NCBI RefSeq assembly: GCF_002863305.2
Contig: NZ_CP136962.1
Location: 682,001-746,000, forward strand
DNA length: 64,000 nt
DNA from: Neisseria perflava
Lineage (GTDB): Bacteria > Pseudomonadota > Gammaproteobacteria > Burkholderiales > Neisseriaceae
Reading direction: 5' to 3'
Both the position numbers and the translations under genes were made by a program. Positions 1-7,454 of this stretch are shown piece by piece; the first letter of the stretch is position 1, and the number at the start of each line of letters is the position of its first letter. The notes beneath the pieces are model-generated. The model worked only from the letters and a program-made list of their open reading frames with translations, did no database searches and was not told where the DNA came from.

Positions 1-1
1 C

Positions 2-130
2 TACGTTACCCGCGATTTGATGGTTGCCCAACTGAAAGACACTGAAGAAGATCACGCTCACTGGTTGGAACAACAACTGCGTCTGATCGAATTGGTCGGC
101 GAAGGCAACTACTACCAAAGCCAACTGTAA
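2..130 (+). CDS. bfrA: Bacterioferritin subunit A, C-terminal end (partial)
   Basis: The open frame runs in from the left edge and ends at a TAA, giving the last 42 residues of a ferritin-like protein. The stretch YVTRDLMVAQLKDTEEDHAH followed by WLEQQL is the fourth helix of a bacterioferritin, with the Glu and His expected to bind iron. It matches the BfrA type of Neisseria, in which BfrA and BfrB co-assemble to store iron. bfrB follows after 29 bases with its own AAGGAG ribosome site, so the two are probably co-transcribed. The N-terminal three quarters lie outside the window. Confidence 0.9.
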   Translation, partial: YVTRDLMVAQLKDTEEDHAHWLEQQLRLIELVGEGNYYQSQL

Positions 131-159
131 TCTAGCTTATAACATATAAGGAGCTGAAT

Positions 160-633
160 ATGAAAGGCGATCGCTTAGTTATTCGCGAGCTGAACAAAAA
201 CTTAGGTTTGTTGCTGATTACCATTAACCAATACTTCCTGCATGCCCGCATTTTGAAAAACTGGGGCTTTGAAGAATTGGGCGAACACTTCTTCAAACAA
301 TCCATCCGCGAAATGAAATCCGCAGACGATTTAATCGAGCGTATTTTGTTCTTGGAAGGTCTGCCTAATCTGCAAGAATTGGGTAAACTGTTGATCGGTG
401 AATCTACCGAAGAAATCATTGCTTGCGATCTGAAAAAAGAGTATGAAAAACATGATGCTCTGGTTGCAGCCATCGCTCTTGCAGAAGAGCAACAAGACTA
501 CGTCAGCCGTGATTTGTTGGAAAAACAAAAAGACATCAACGAAGAACACATTGACTGGCTCGAAACTCAGCAGGAATTGATTGGCAAAGTTGGTTTGCCA
601 AACTACCTGCAAACAGCGGCGCAAGAGGACTAA
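160..633 (+). CDS. bfrB: Bacterioferritin subunit B (heme-type, degenerate ferroxidase centre)
   Basis: A 157-residue ferritin-like protein that starts MKGDRLVI and contains the bacterioferritin signatures NQYFLHAR and [12 protein letters not shown]. Aligned by eye to E. coli Bfr, the heme-ligand Met52 is kept, as are Glu51, Glu94 and His130 of the di-iron site. Three other ferroxidase ligands are replaced: Glu18 by Leu, His54 by Ser and Glu127 by Asn. This fits the known division of labour in Neisseria, where BfrB supplies heme binding and BfrA supplies iron oxidation in a mixed 24-mer. AAGGAG lies just upstream of the ATG. The gene sits directly behind bfrA and is followed by a strong intrinsic terminator. 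Confidence 0.95.
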   Translation: MKGDRLVIRELNKNLGLLLITINQYFLHARILKNWGFEELGEHFFKQSIREMKSADDLIERILFLEGLPNLQELGKLLIGESTEEIIACDLKKEYEKHDALVAAIALAEEQQDYVSRDLLEKQKDINEEHIDWLETQQELIGKVGLPNYLQTAAQED

Positions 634-676
634 AACACAAACCACTGCCAAATATAGCAGTCCCTGCTCCCATCAA

Positions 677-708
677 CGGCATATCTTTACGGATATGCCG
701 TTTTCTTT
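677..708 (+). terminator. Intrinsic terminator of bfrAB
   Basis: Perfect 8-bp stem CGGCATAT/ATATGCCG with an 8-base loop, followed directly by a T-rich tract. It does not use an uptake sequence, unlike most terminators here. Confidence 0.8.
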
Positions 709-722
709 TATGGAAATGTTTA

Positions 723-750
723 AAGGCCGTCTGAATGTTCAGACGGCCTT
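723..750. terminator. Inverted DUS pair
   Basis: Two AGGCCGTCTGAA copies face each other across a 2-base loop between the convergent bfrB and methyltransferase genes. It probably serves as a bidirectional terminator as well as an uptake signal. Confidence 0.75.
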
Positions 751-754
751 GATT

Positions 755-1882
755 TTATATCGCTTTTAAACGGTATAGATAAGTAGTTTCCTTGTTTCTG
801 GCAAACGCCAAAGGATCGGATTCATCTATTGCTTTTTTGTGTTGCGGTTTGGTTTTCAAAATATCGACTACATTGAGCGAGGCCGTCTGAAAGCATTGGT
901 TTAGAAAGTCTTTATCGCGCAAATGCAAGTGTTCTGCCAAGTCGGAAATAATCAACCAGGCTTCGCCGTTTGGATTTAAGTGCTGGTGTACGCCATTGAG
1001 GAACGCGGTCAGCATGGCATGATTGGGGTCGTAAAGGGCAGTCTCGATGGCGGAGGTCGGTTTTGCCGGCAGCCAAGGCGGATTGCAGACGATAAGGTCG
1101 GCGCAACTTTCAGGAAATAAATCAATCGATTGAATGCTGACAGCTTTATCCAGGCTTAGATGCTCAAGGTTTGCTGTGGCGCAGGCAATTGCTTTGGGGT
1201 TGGTGTCTGTGGCAATGATGTTAGGTATGCCTCGTTTGGCCAAAATTGCGGCAATAACACCTGAACCGGTGCCGATGTCAAAGGCCGTCTGAATATTGGG
1301 AGTGAGTGGCGCTTGGGCGATTAAACCCAAATATTCGCCACGCAGTGGAGAGAATACGCCAAAAGGAACATGGATTTTTCCGTCTAGCTGCGGAATGCCT
1401 ATACCTTTTTTGTGCCATTCGTGTGCACCGATAAAGCCTAGCAGTTGATTCAGCGGCAAGAGAAACGGTTTGTCGTTTGGTGTGCCGTAAACATCGCGAA
1501 GGGCGGCGTAGATGTCGGGTGCGCGTGCATTGTCCAGTTGAAAATTCGGTTGGATTTCAACGGCAAGCATATTGAGCAAACGGCTTTGCTGAGCCTGTTT
1601 CATACGGTGGGCGTGGAAGGCCGTCTGAATATCGGCGGGTGCGCCTTTCTTTTTTTCAGACGGCCTGCGGATACGCTTTTTCATTGCGGCCAAGACTTGC
1701 TTAGCATTGTGAAAATCGCCAGTCCAAACAGTTGCAGTTTGCGTGTGGGCATTTTTTAAGATTTCTGCTGCGCCTACTTCTTGTATGTAAACCGCCTGCT
1801 TAGGCGGCTTTTGTGTGCTTTCGTTGCGCCATTCGATGTCGGAACGGTTGGTAGGGATAGTATGGGGCATAATGTGTTTCAA
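755..1882 (-). CDS. Class I SAM-dependent methyltransferase (NPPW motif)
   Basis: A 375-residue protein. The C-terminal half carries a Rossmann methyltransferase fold: the SAM-binding loop DIGTGSGVIAAILA near residue 200, the acidic strand ATDTNPKAI and the catalytic motif VCNPPWLP near residue 268. NPPW/Y motifs are typical of enzymes that methylate amino groups in rRNA, DNA or protein glutamine (RsmC/RlmG/PrmC-like MTS domain). The N-terminal 180 residues are not recognised. Four uptake sequences lie inside the gene. No clear Shine-Dalgarno precedes the ATG at 1882; the ATG four codons later is an alternative start. The exact substrate is unknown. Confidence 0.75.
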   Translation of the reverse strand: MKHIMPHTIPTNRSDIEWRNESTQKPPKQAVYIQEVGAAEILKNAHTQTATVWTGDFHNAKQVLAAMKKRIRRPSEKKKGAPADIQTAFHAHRMKQAQQSRLLNMLAVEIQPNFQLDNARAPDIYAALRDVYGTPNDKPFLLPLNQLLGFIGAHEWHKKGIGIPQLDGKIHVPFGVFSPLRGEYLGLIAQAPLTPNIQTAFDIGTGSGVIAAILAKRGIPNIIATDTNPKAIACATANLEHLSLDKAVSIQSIDLFPESCADLIVCNPPWLPAKPTSAIETALYDPNHAMLTAFLNGVHQHLNPNGEAWLIISDLAEHLHLRDKDFLNQCFQTASLNVVDILKTKPQHKKAIDESDPLAFARNKETTYLYRLKAI

Positions 1883-1948
1883 ATCGGGGAAATAGGGGAT
1901 TAGTTTACTATATTTAGGATGTGTTCGGTTTGAGAGGGGCTATTAATA

Positions 1949-2088
1949 GTCTAAATTAGACAAAATGTATAAAAATTTCTCTATTTTTAAAATTTGCACC
2001 AATATTTTGATAAAAATAGATTGTCGTTTTGTCTAAAATGAGTATAATGCAAAACCAGAACACAATAATCTTAATTAGATTTGGACAA
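1949..2088. promoter_or_regulatory. Three TTGTCYAA elements upstream of leuA (putative operators)
   Basis: TTGTCTAA occurs reversed at 1956-1963, within the palindrome GTCTAAATTAGAC (1949-1961), and forward at 2029-2036 in the promoter spacer. TTGTCCAA occurs reversed at 2081-2088 in the short leader. The same 8-base core appears twice, in inverted orientation, upstream of leuC. That these are operators is inference from position and repetition only. Confidence 0.4.
2021..2048 (+). promoter_or_regulatory. leuA promoter
   Basis: TTGTCG (2021-2026) and a perfect TATAAT (2043-2048) are separated by 16 bases, about 50 bases upstream of the first leuA start. One TTGTCTAA element (2029-2036) lies inside the spacer, where a bound protein would block polymerase. 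Confidence 0.65.
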
Positions 2089-2096
2089 GGAACATC

Positions 2097-3890
2097 ATGC
2101 AATTAGACATTGACCGTTTGGTTGCCTATTTTGGCGGCGTAAACGCGCTGGCCGAAGCCCTGAAACAGCACGACCCGGAAAATGCTGCGACAACTGCGGC
2201 TATCTACAAATGGCGTACACGCGGTTCTCTGCCTTTGGCTCAGTTGCAAAAACTGACCGCTTTGGCGGAAGCGCAAGGCAGACCGCTTGATTTGAATGCT
2301 TTTTTACAAAAAAACGAATCTCTGGAGAGAACAGAAATGACACAAACCAACCGCGTTATCATTTTCGATACCACTATGCGCGACGGCGAGCAGTCGCCTG
2401 GCGCATCCATGACCAAAGAGGAGAAAATCCGCATTGCCCGCCAGTTGGAGAAAATGGGAGTGGATGTGATTGAGGCGGGTTTTGCCGCCGCCAGTCCGGG
2501 CGATTTCGAGTCGGTTAATGCGATTGCCAAAATCATTACCAAATCTACAGTTTGCTCATTAGCTCGTGCCGTTGAAAACGATGTGCGCAAAGCAGGCGAA
2601 GCTGTTTCCCCTGCGCCGAATAAACGTATTCACACTTTTATCGCCACCAGCCCGATCCACATGGAGCACAAACTGAAAATGAAGCCGCAGCAGGTCATCG
2701 ATGCGGCGGTCAAAGCGGTAAAAATTGCCAAAGAATACACTGACGATGTGGAATTTTCTGCCGAAGACGCAGTGCGTTCGGATTTGGACTTCCTTGCCAA
2801 AATCTTTACAGCGGTTATTGAAGCGGGGGCGACTACTATCAACATTCCCGATACTGTCGGCTACTCCATCCCTTCCGTATGGTACGAGCGTATCAGCAAC
2901 ATCATCAAAAGCGTTCCCAATGGCGACAAAGTAGTTTGGTCGACCCACTGCCATAATGACTTGGGTATGGCGGTTGCCAACTCATTGGCTGCTGTTCAGG
3001 CAGGTGTGCGCCAGGTGGAATGTACCATCAACGGTTTGGGTGAACGCGCGGGCAATGCCAGCCTTGAAGAAATCGTGATGGCGTTGAAAGTGCGTCATGA
3101 TTTGTTTGGCTTGGAAACTGGCATCGATACCACGCAAATCGTGCCGGTATCCAAACTTGTGTCCACCATTACCGGCTATCCGATTCAGCCAAATAAAGCA
3201 GTAGTTGGTGCAAATGCCTTTGCACACGAATCAGGCATTCATCAGGACGGCGTGTTGAAACACCCTGAAACCTATGAAATCATGACTGCCGAATCAGTCG
3301 GCTGGTCAACCAACCGCCTGACTTTGGGTAAACTCTCCGGCCGTAATGCTTTCAAAACCAAGCTGGCAGATTTGGGTATCGAATTGGAAAGTGAAGAGGC
3401 GTTGAACGCGGCATTTGCACGCTTCAAAGAGCTGGCGGATAAGAAACGCGAAATCTTTGATGAAGACCTGCACGCTTTGGTGTCTGACGAAATGGGCAAT
3501 ATGAATACCGAAAGCTACAAATTCATTTCCCAAAAAATCAGCACTGAAACCGGCGAAGAACCGCGCGCCGATATTGTGTTCAGTATTCGCGGTGAAGAAA
3601 AACACGCTTCCGCTAGCGGCTCAGGCCCTGTTGATGCCATCTTCAAAGCCATTGAAAGCGTAGCACAAAGTGGCGCAACCTTGCAGATTTACTCTGTCAA
3701 TGCGGTAACTCAAGGTACAGAAAGCCAAGGCGAAACTTCCGTCCGCCTGCAACGTGGCGACCGTGTGGTCAACGGCCAAGGTGCGGATACCGACGTATTG
3801 GTGGCAACTGCCAAAGCCTATTTGTCTGCGCTGAGTAAATTGGAATTCGGCCAAGCCAAGCCAAAAGCGCAAGGCAGAGGCATGATTTGA
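2097..3890 (+). CDS. leuA: 2-isopropylmalate synthase with N-terminal HTH-like extension
   Basis: Catalyses the first committed step of leucine synthesis, joining acetyl-CoA and 2-ketoisovalerate. The classical enzyme begins at [11 protein letters not shown] (codon 81, position 2337) and shows [22 protein letters not shown] (the HxH metal ligands) and [13 protein letters not shown]. The C-terminal 120 residues form the leucine-binding regulatory domain. The same frame is open 80 codons upstream and encodes a small helix-turn-helix-like domain ([17 protein letters not shown], then [20 protein letters not shown]), resembling YdaS/Cro-type DNA-binding proteins. Both starts have a ribosome site: AAGGAAC before 2097 and GGAGAG before 2337. 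One fused protein, or two products from one frame, are both possible. Followed by a DUS terminator. Confidence 0.93.
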   Translation: MQLDIDRLVAYFGGVNALAEALKQHDPENAATTAAIYKWRTRGSLPLAQLQKLTALAEAQGRPLDLNAFLQKNESLERTEMTQTNRVIIFDTTMRDGEQSPGASMTKEEKIRIARQLEKMGVDVIEAGFAAASPGDFESVNAIAKIITKSTVCSLARAVENDVRKAGEAVSPAPNKRIHTFIATSPIHMEHKLKMKPQQVIDAAVKAVKIAKEYTDDVEFSAEDAVRSDLDFLAKIFTAVIEAGATTINIPDTVGYSIPSVWYERISNIIKSVPNGDKVVWSTHCHNDLGMAVANSLAAVQAGVRQVECTINGLGERAGNASLEEIVMALKVRHDLFGLETGIDTTQIVPVSKLVSTITGYPIQPNKAVVGANAFAHESGIHQDGVLKHPETYEIMTAESVGWSTNRLTLGKLSGRNAFKTKLADLGIELESEEALNAAFARFKELADKKREIFDEDLHALVSDEMGNMNTESYKFISQKISTETGEEPRADIVFSIRGEEKHASASGSGPVDAIFKAIESVAQSGATLQIYSVNAVTQGTESQGETSVRLQRGDRVVNGQGADTDVLVATAKAYLSALSKLEFGQAKPKAQGRGMI

Positions 3891-3921
3891 TTTGCGGCAT
3901 GATTTAATTTTTTGAACAAGT

Positions 3922-3967
3922 AAAGGCCGTCTGAAATCGTAGTGATATGTTTCAGACGGCCTTTTTT
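3922..3967. terminator. DUS-pair terminator after leuA
   Basis: Inverted AAAGGCCGTCTGAAA arms with a 13-base loop and a T tract on the plus side. Confidence 0.75.
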
Positions 3968-3989
3968 ATTTGGTCAAAAAATAGTTTGT

Positions 3990-4325
3990 TTATTGAAGTT
4001 TAAGCAGTCGGTCTTGTTCGACAGACAATACGCCGTCTACTTTTTTGAAATAGGCAATGGCATCTTCAATATTGGTCTTGGAGGACGGACGAATAGCAAT
4101 GCCGTTCAGGTTTTTGTATTCATAAATCAAACTTGCGCCGGAGGCTTTCACTGCTTTTAGCAATGGCGCAGAACCGGTTTGGGCATCATAGAAGATAATC
4201 AGGTTGCCGGTAGTATCTTGGGCTTGTTGCTGAGATGGAATAGCAGTTGATTGAGTAGGAATGCTTGGGCTTTGGCAGGCGCAAAGCAGGGTGGAGAGTA
4301 GGACGAAAGCAAAAGTTTTGTTCAT
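3990..4325 (-). CDS. Small lipoprotein with peptidase-inhibitor-I9-like fold
   Basis: A 111-residue precursor. A signal peptide ends in the lipobox LCAC with Cys17 as the lipidated residue, so the mature protein should be membrane-anchored in the periplasm. A Ser/Thr/Gln-rich linker (residues 18-40) leads to a domain reading NLIIFYDAQTGSAPLLKAV, then IYEYKNLNGIAIRP and KKVDGVLSVEQDRLLKL. This pattern (beta strand, helix, YEYKNLNG, then a helix ending VxSVEQD) resembles the inhibitor I9 domain found as the propeptide of subtilases. No subtilase gene is adjacent. The family call is from reading the sequence and is uncertain; an unrelated ferredoxin-like fold is the alternative. Confidence 0.6.
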   Translation of the reverse strand: MNKTFAFVLLSTLLCACQSPSIPTQSTAIPSQQQAQDTTGNLIIFYDAQTGSAPLLKAVKASGASLIYEYKNLNGIAIRPSSKTNIEDAIAYFKKVDGVLSVEQDRLLKLQ

Positions 4326-4437
4326 TGCAGGGGTTAAGTGATTAAAAAAGTTGTCTGAAAATGAGTTAAACGAAATAATGGAAGATAAATTTAGAAAGAT
4401 AGTTAAATCTTTAGGTTATAAAGGATAAAGGAAAAAA

Positions 4438-4923
4438 ATGAATTTAAGTAGTATATATAATTTTTCGCTAAATCAATATAATTTCTTTTTTGAGATAAAT
4501 TGGGAATTTAATTTTCTGTATTTAGAAAAATTTAACAAATATGGTCAAATCTATATTGATTCTTGTTTTTATATTAATTTAGGAAATAGTCTGTCTCTAT
4601 ATATTGCCGGTGAAGAAGATTATGGCAATTTATTGGATTTTATAGAGTTTATCTTAGATAACAATCAAGATGAATTAAGTTTTGAATCATTTACTACTAA
4701 GATACGTAAAAGAAATAATATATTAAATATAAAATTTAAGAAAAATAATATACTGAATATGGAGGTATTGGGTGGTAAAGAACGAAATATAAATATAGAT
4801 TTCAGTAATGAGTTATATGCAGAATTAAATTCTTTAGTATCGAAAATTCAAGATGACTATAAAAAAATTTCTTCTAATTTGGATATAATTAAAAATATTT
4901 GGTTTGGGACTGATGCAGATTAG
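4438..4923 (+). CDS. AT-rich orphan gene, unknown function
   Basis: A 161-residue protein rich in Asn, Ile, Phe, Leu and Lys, with no recognised motif and no signal peptide or membrane segment. Base composition is strikingly AT-rich compared with its neighbours. AAAGGA precedes the ATG. Just upstream an in-frame mini-ORF (4378-4428, 16 residues ending KSLGYKG) of the same composition looks like the tail of a lost gene. Isolated, AT-rich, acidic cytoplasmic proteins of this size in Neisseria are often immunity proteins left behind by toxin cassettes, but nothing in the sequence proves that here. Probably horizontally acquired. Confidence 0.6.
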   Translation: MNLSSIYNFSLNQYNFFFEINWEFNFLYLEKFNKYGQIYIDSCFYINLGNSLSLYIAGEEDYGNLLDFIEFILDNNQDELSFESFTTKIRKRNNILNIKFKKNNILNMEVLGGKERNINIDFSNELYAELNSLVSKIQDDYKKISSNLDIIKNIWFGTDAD

Positions 4924-5035
4924 CAGTTATACCCAGCAATTGTCTCACACAATATAAAAAACGAAGCTGGTATGGTCGTCAGAATACAAAGATTTCTATT
5001 TGCTTTTCAGACGACCTTCCCGACGACATCGATGG

Positions 5036-5521
5036 TTATGCTTCAGGCAATTCCATGGCTAGAACGGTTTGCTCTTGTTTGGCACGGAAAGCGGCCAGTT
5101 TTTCAGCCAATTCAGGATTTTCGTTGGCTAAAAGTGAAATGGCAAACAGCGCTGCATTGGCCGCACCGGCTTCGCCAATAGCAAATGTGGCAACAGGAAC
5201 GCCTTTGGGCATTTGCACAATCGAAAGCAGGGAGTCTTCGCCGCGCAGATATTTGCTGGGAACGGGAACGCCCAAGACGGGTACCGTGGTTTTGGCAGCT
5301 ACCATGCCCGGCAAATGCGCTGCGCCGCCTGCTCCGGCAATGATGGCTTTGATGCCGCGTTCGCGTGCGGTTTCGGCGTATTCAAACATCAAATCAGGCG
5401 TACGGTGTGCAGAGACGACACGCGCTTCGTATTCAATGTCGAATTCTTTGAGAAATTGTGCTGCCTGCTGCATCACCGGCCAATCGCTGTTGCTGCCCAT
5501 AATAATGCCGACTTGGATCAT
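5036..5521 (-). CDS. purE: N5-carboxyaminoimidazole ribonucleotide mutase
   Basis: A 161-residue PurE, full length for the class I family. It moves the carboxyl group of N5-CAIR to give CAIR in purine synthesis. Visible signatures are [10 protein letters not shown] (phosphate binding), VVSAHRTPD with the catalytic His, [12 protein letters not shown] and [21 protein letters not shown] lies upstream of the ATG. It is the last gene of a minus-strand run with cpoB, the O-methyltransferase and the DUF3460 gene, but a DUS hairpin lies between cpoB and purE, so it may have its own transcript. Confidence 0.96.
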   Translation of the reverse strand: MIQVGIIMGSNSDWPVMQQAAQFLKEFDIEYEARVVSAHRTPDLMFEYAETARERGIKAIIAGAGGAAHLPGMVAAKTTVPVLGVPVPSKYLRGEDSLLSIVQMPKGVPVATFAIGEAGAANAALFAISLLANENPELAEKLAAFRAKQEQTVLAMELPEA

Positions 5522-5563
5522 GAGGAGTTCCTTTTGCTTGAATGGATTAAGGGTAAAAAATAT

Positions 5564-5596
5564 TTAGACGGCCTTGGGGATGACAAGGCCGTCTGA
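5564..5596. terminator. DUS-pair hairpin between cpoB and purE
   Basis: Inverted TAGACGGCCTT/AAGGCCGTCTGA arms. No long T tract on the minus side, so it may attenuate rather than fully stop transcription into purE. Confidence 0.5.
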
Positions 5597-5600
5597 ACGT

Positions 5601-6356
5601 TTATCTTTGTTTGAGACTGATAGAAGCGCGTTTTGCCGCTTCGCTGTTGGGGAAGCTTTGTATCAGTTTACGCCATGTGCTGCGGGCGATGTCTTTTTGT
5701 TGCAGTTTGTATTGGCACTGACCGATACTGTACATGGCATCGGGAGCTTGCGGGCTGTTGCGGAATCGGTTGGCGTAGCGGTTGCCGATTTCGATAACGG
5801 ATTCGCAGTTCCCCAGACGTTGTTGGCTTTGCAGGAGGAGGTACATATTGCGGCGGGCAATTTCGCTGCCGTTGCCGCCGTCTGCCTCTTTCAAAATGGC
5901 TACTGCGGCAGAGAAGTTGTTGCGCTGGTAGTATTTTTGCGCCTGATTATAAAGGCGCAGTTCGTTTTGCGAATCTGAGTCTGTTTCAGACGGCACGCCG
6001 CCGCCATTGGCCAAATAATTCATTTTCAGCTTGCGGTCGTCCAATCGCTGGGCTTTGGGTTTGGAGGCCGAAGTAGTCGGACGTTTGCTGTTTCGTTGTT
6101 GTTCTAGTGTTTGCAAGCGTTGATTTAATTCTTCGACCGTACGTTCCAGTCGGGCGATTTGTATGCCCAAGTGGTCAATCTGGGTTTGTGCGTCCAAGCG
6201 TGGATAGGGGATACTTTTTTCATGCAAAGGCTCGCGTGGAATATCCGGCAGGACAAAGTTGGGATTGTCGGCAGGTTGATGGGGATGGGAAACGGCGCAT
6301 GATGCGGCCAATAGAGTAAGCGGTAAAAGAAACAGGGAACGTGATAATGTTTTCAT
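5601..6356 (-). CDS. cpoB: CpoB/YbgF-like TPR lipoprotein (Tol-Pal associated)
   Basis: A 251-residue precursor with lipobox LAASC (Cys20). Residues 60-90 form a coiled coil (IARLERTVEELNQRLQTLEQ), as in the trimerising N-terminus of YbgF/CpoB. After a basic linker, residues 130-250 hold TPR-like repeats (ELRLYNQAQKYYQRNNFSAA, then DAMYSIGQCQYKLQQKDIA). CpoB links the Tol-Pal complex and peptidoglycan synthesis during outer-membrane constriction. CpoB usually lies next to tolB-pal, which are not here, so the name rests on domain order. Most CpoB proteins are soluble; the lipobox here predicts membrane anchoring. Confidence 0.72.
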   Translation of the reverse strand: MKTLSRSLFLLPLTLLAASCAVSHPHQPADNPNFVLPDIPREPLHEKSIPYPRLDAQTQIDHLGIQIARLERTVEELNQRLQTLEQQRNSKRPTTSASKPKAQRLDDRKLKMNYLANGGGVPSETDSDSQNELRLYNQAQKYYQRNNFSAAVAILKEADGGNGSEIARRNMYLLLQSQQRLGNCESVIEIGNRYANRFRNSPQAPDAMYSIGQCQYKLQQKDIARSTWRKLIQSFPNSEAAKRASISLKQR

Positions 6357-6370
6357 CGGATTGTGTTGTT

Positions 6371-7039
6371 TTATTTTTTTAGTAGCAGTGTCAAACCGTC
6401 GCCGATAGGCAGGGTAATGGGAATAATGCGTGTATCGTGCGGCAGATTTTGGTTGAAATGGCGCAGGATATCCAAGCTGGGCGGATCGTTTTCGGCAGCT
6501 TCATTCATGACGCGACGGCCCAATAAGATATTGTCGATGGCAATCACGCCGCCACTCCGTACCAGTTGCAAACAGCGTTCAAAATATTTCGGCGTAGGCG
6601 GTTTGTCGGCATCGATAAGCGCCAAGTCGTAGCTTTCCGATTCGCCTTGCACAATCAAATCATCCAAAGTCAGCAAAGCCGGCTGCAGATGAAGCGAGAT
6701 TTTATGCGCTATGCCTGCTGCCTGCCATGTTTCGCGGGCAATATCGGTAAAGGTTACATTAATGTCGCAAGCCGTGATTTTGCCGTCTTCGGGGAGGGCG
6801 AGCGCCATGGCGGTGCTGCTGTAACCGGTAAAGACGCCAACTTCCAAATATTTTTTGGCATTCAATAATTTGGCCAACCACGCCAACATGGTTGCCTGCT
6901 CTTGTGCGATGGCCATCTTTCCCAGACGATGTGATTGGGTACGCTCGCGCAATGCGGTCAAAACGGGATGTTCGGATTGACCGATGCTGTTGAGGTACTG
7001 CTGTAACGCCGGATCGGTATTGTGGGTGTTGGTCGTCAT
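6371..7039 (-). CDS. Class I O-methyltransferase (caffeoyl-CoA OMT type)
   Basis: A 222-residue protein of the O-methyltransferase type 3 family. It shows the SAM loop LEVGVFTGYSSTAMALAL (residues 66-83), acidic strand ITACDIN, the metal-binding stretch YDLALIDADKP, and GGVIAIDNILLGRRV. Members methylate hydroxyl groups of small catechol-like molecules or, in a few cases, modified bases; the substrate here cannot be told. It lies 11 bases after the DUF3460 gene and 14 bases before cpoB, so these three are probably one transcript. Confidence 0.85.
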   Translation of the reverse strand: MTTNTHNTDPALQQYLNSIGQSEHPVLTALRERTQSHRLGKMAIAQEQATMLAWLAKLLNAKKYLEVGVFTGYSSTAMALALPEDGKITACDINVTFTDIARETWQAAGIAHKISLHLQPALLTLDDLIVQGESESYDLALIDADKPPTPKYFERCLQLVRSGGVIAIDNILLGRRVMNEAAENDPPSLDILRHFNQNLPHDTRIIPITLPIGDGLTLLLKK

Positions 7040-7050
7040 ACCGATACGGG

Positions 7051-7236
7051 TTAGTCTTGATAATAGGTGTAAGGTTTTTTGTTGACTTTGGCCGCTTCAA
7101 ATTCAGCCTGTTCGGCCGGATTGAGGGTAACATCCCACAGCAAATGGCGGTTTTCGAGGCGTTGCGCTTCCATTTCGGGATTGTCTTCCATGAGTTTGTC
7201 GAGGAATTGGGTAGCTTCGGATTTGTAGTGGTACAT
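7051..7236 (-). CDS. DUF3460 family small protein
   Basis: A 61-residue protein, MYHYKSEATQFLDKLMEDNP onward, ending KPYTYYQD. The pattern (YKSEATQFLDKL, then a Trp-Asp near residue 34 and a C-terminal tyrosine cluster) matches DUF3460, a short beta-proteobacterial family of unknown function. The longer frame to 7416 runs through an uptake sequence and is not credible; the start at 7236 has a GCAGAG site upstream. First gene of the minus-strand run toward purE. Confidence 0.8.
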   Translation of the reverse strand: MYHYKSEATQFLDKLMEDNPEMEAQRLENRHLLWDVTLNPAEQAEFEAAKVNKKPYTYYQD

Positions 7237-7341
7237 GATGTTCTCTGCCTGAATCGTTGTCAGACCGTCATTATAGCCGATATTTTTTGCCAATACGCTA
7301 ATTAATCGAACTTCCATAAGGTATAATGGCACGTCTTTTTT

Positions 7342-7435
7342 AGGCCGTCTGAAGCCTTTGCTCAATGTTTTGCCCCTTCTGCGGCAGAATATTGTGCAAA
7401 GGCTTAAGCCGGACAAGTTTCAGACGGCCTTTTTT
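7342..7435. terminator. Widely spaced DUS pair upstream of pcnB
   Basis: Left arm TAGGCCGTCTGAA at 7341-7353 and right arm TTTCAGACGGCCTTTTTT at 7418-7435 are separated by about 65 bases. A TATAAT at 7322-7327 just upstream could be the pcnB -10 box, in which case this lies in the leader. Confidence 0.4.
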
Positions 7436-7454
7436 ATTGTGAAAAGAGCTGCTT

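Noticed and set aside
723..750. Repeated 12-mers across the window as a possible CRISPR array
   Set aside because: They are dispersed DNA uptake sequences in both orientations with irregular spacing; no regular spacers or cas genes are present.
7237..7416. Extension of the DUF3460 gene to 121 codons
   Set aside because: The extra codons run through an uptake sequence and a likely promoter box of pcnB; the 61-residue form fits the family length.
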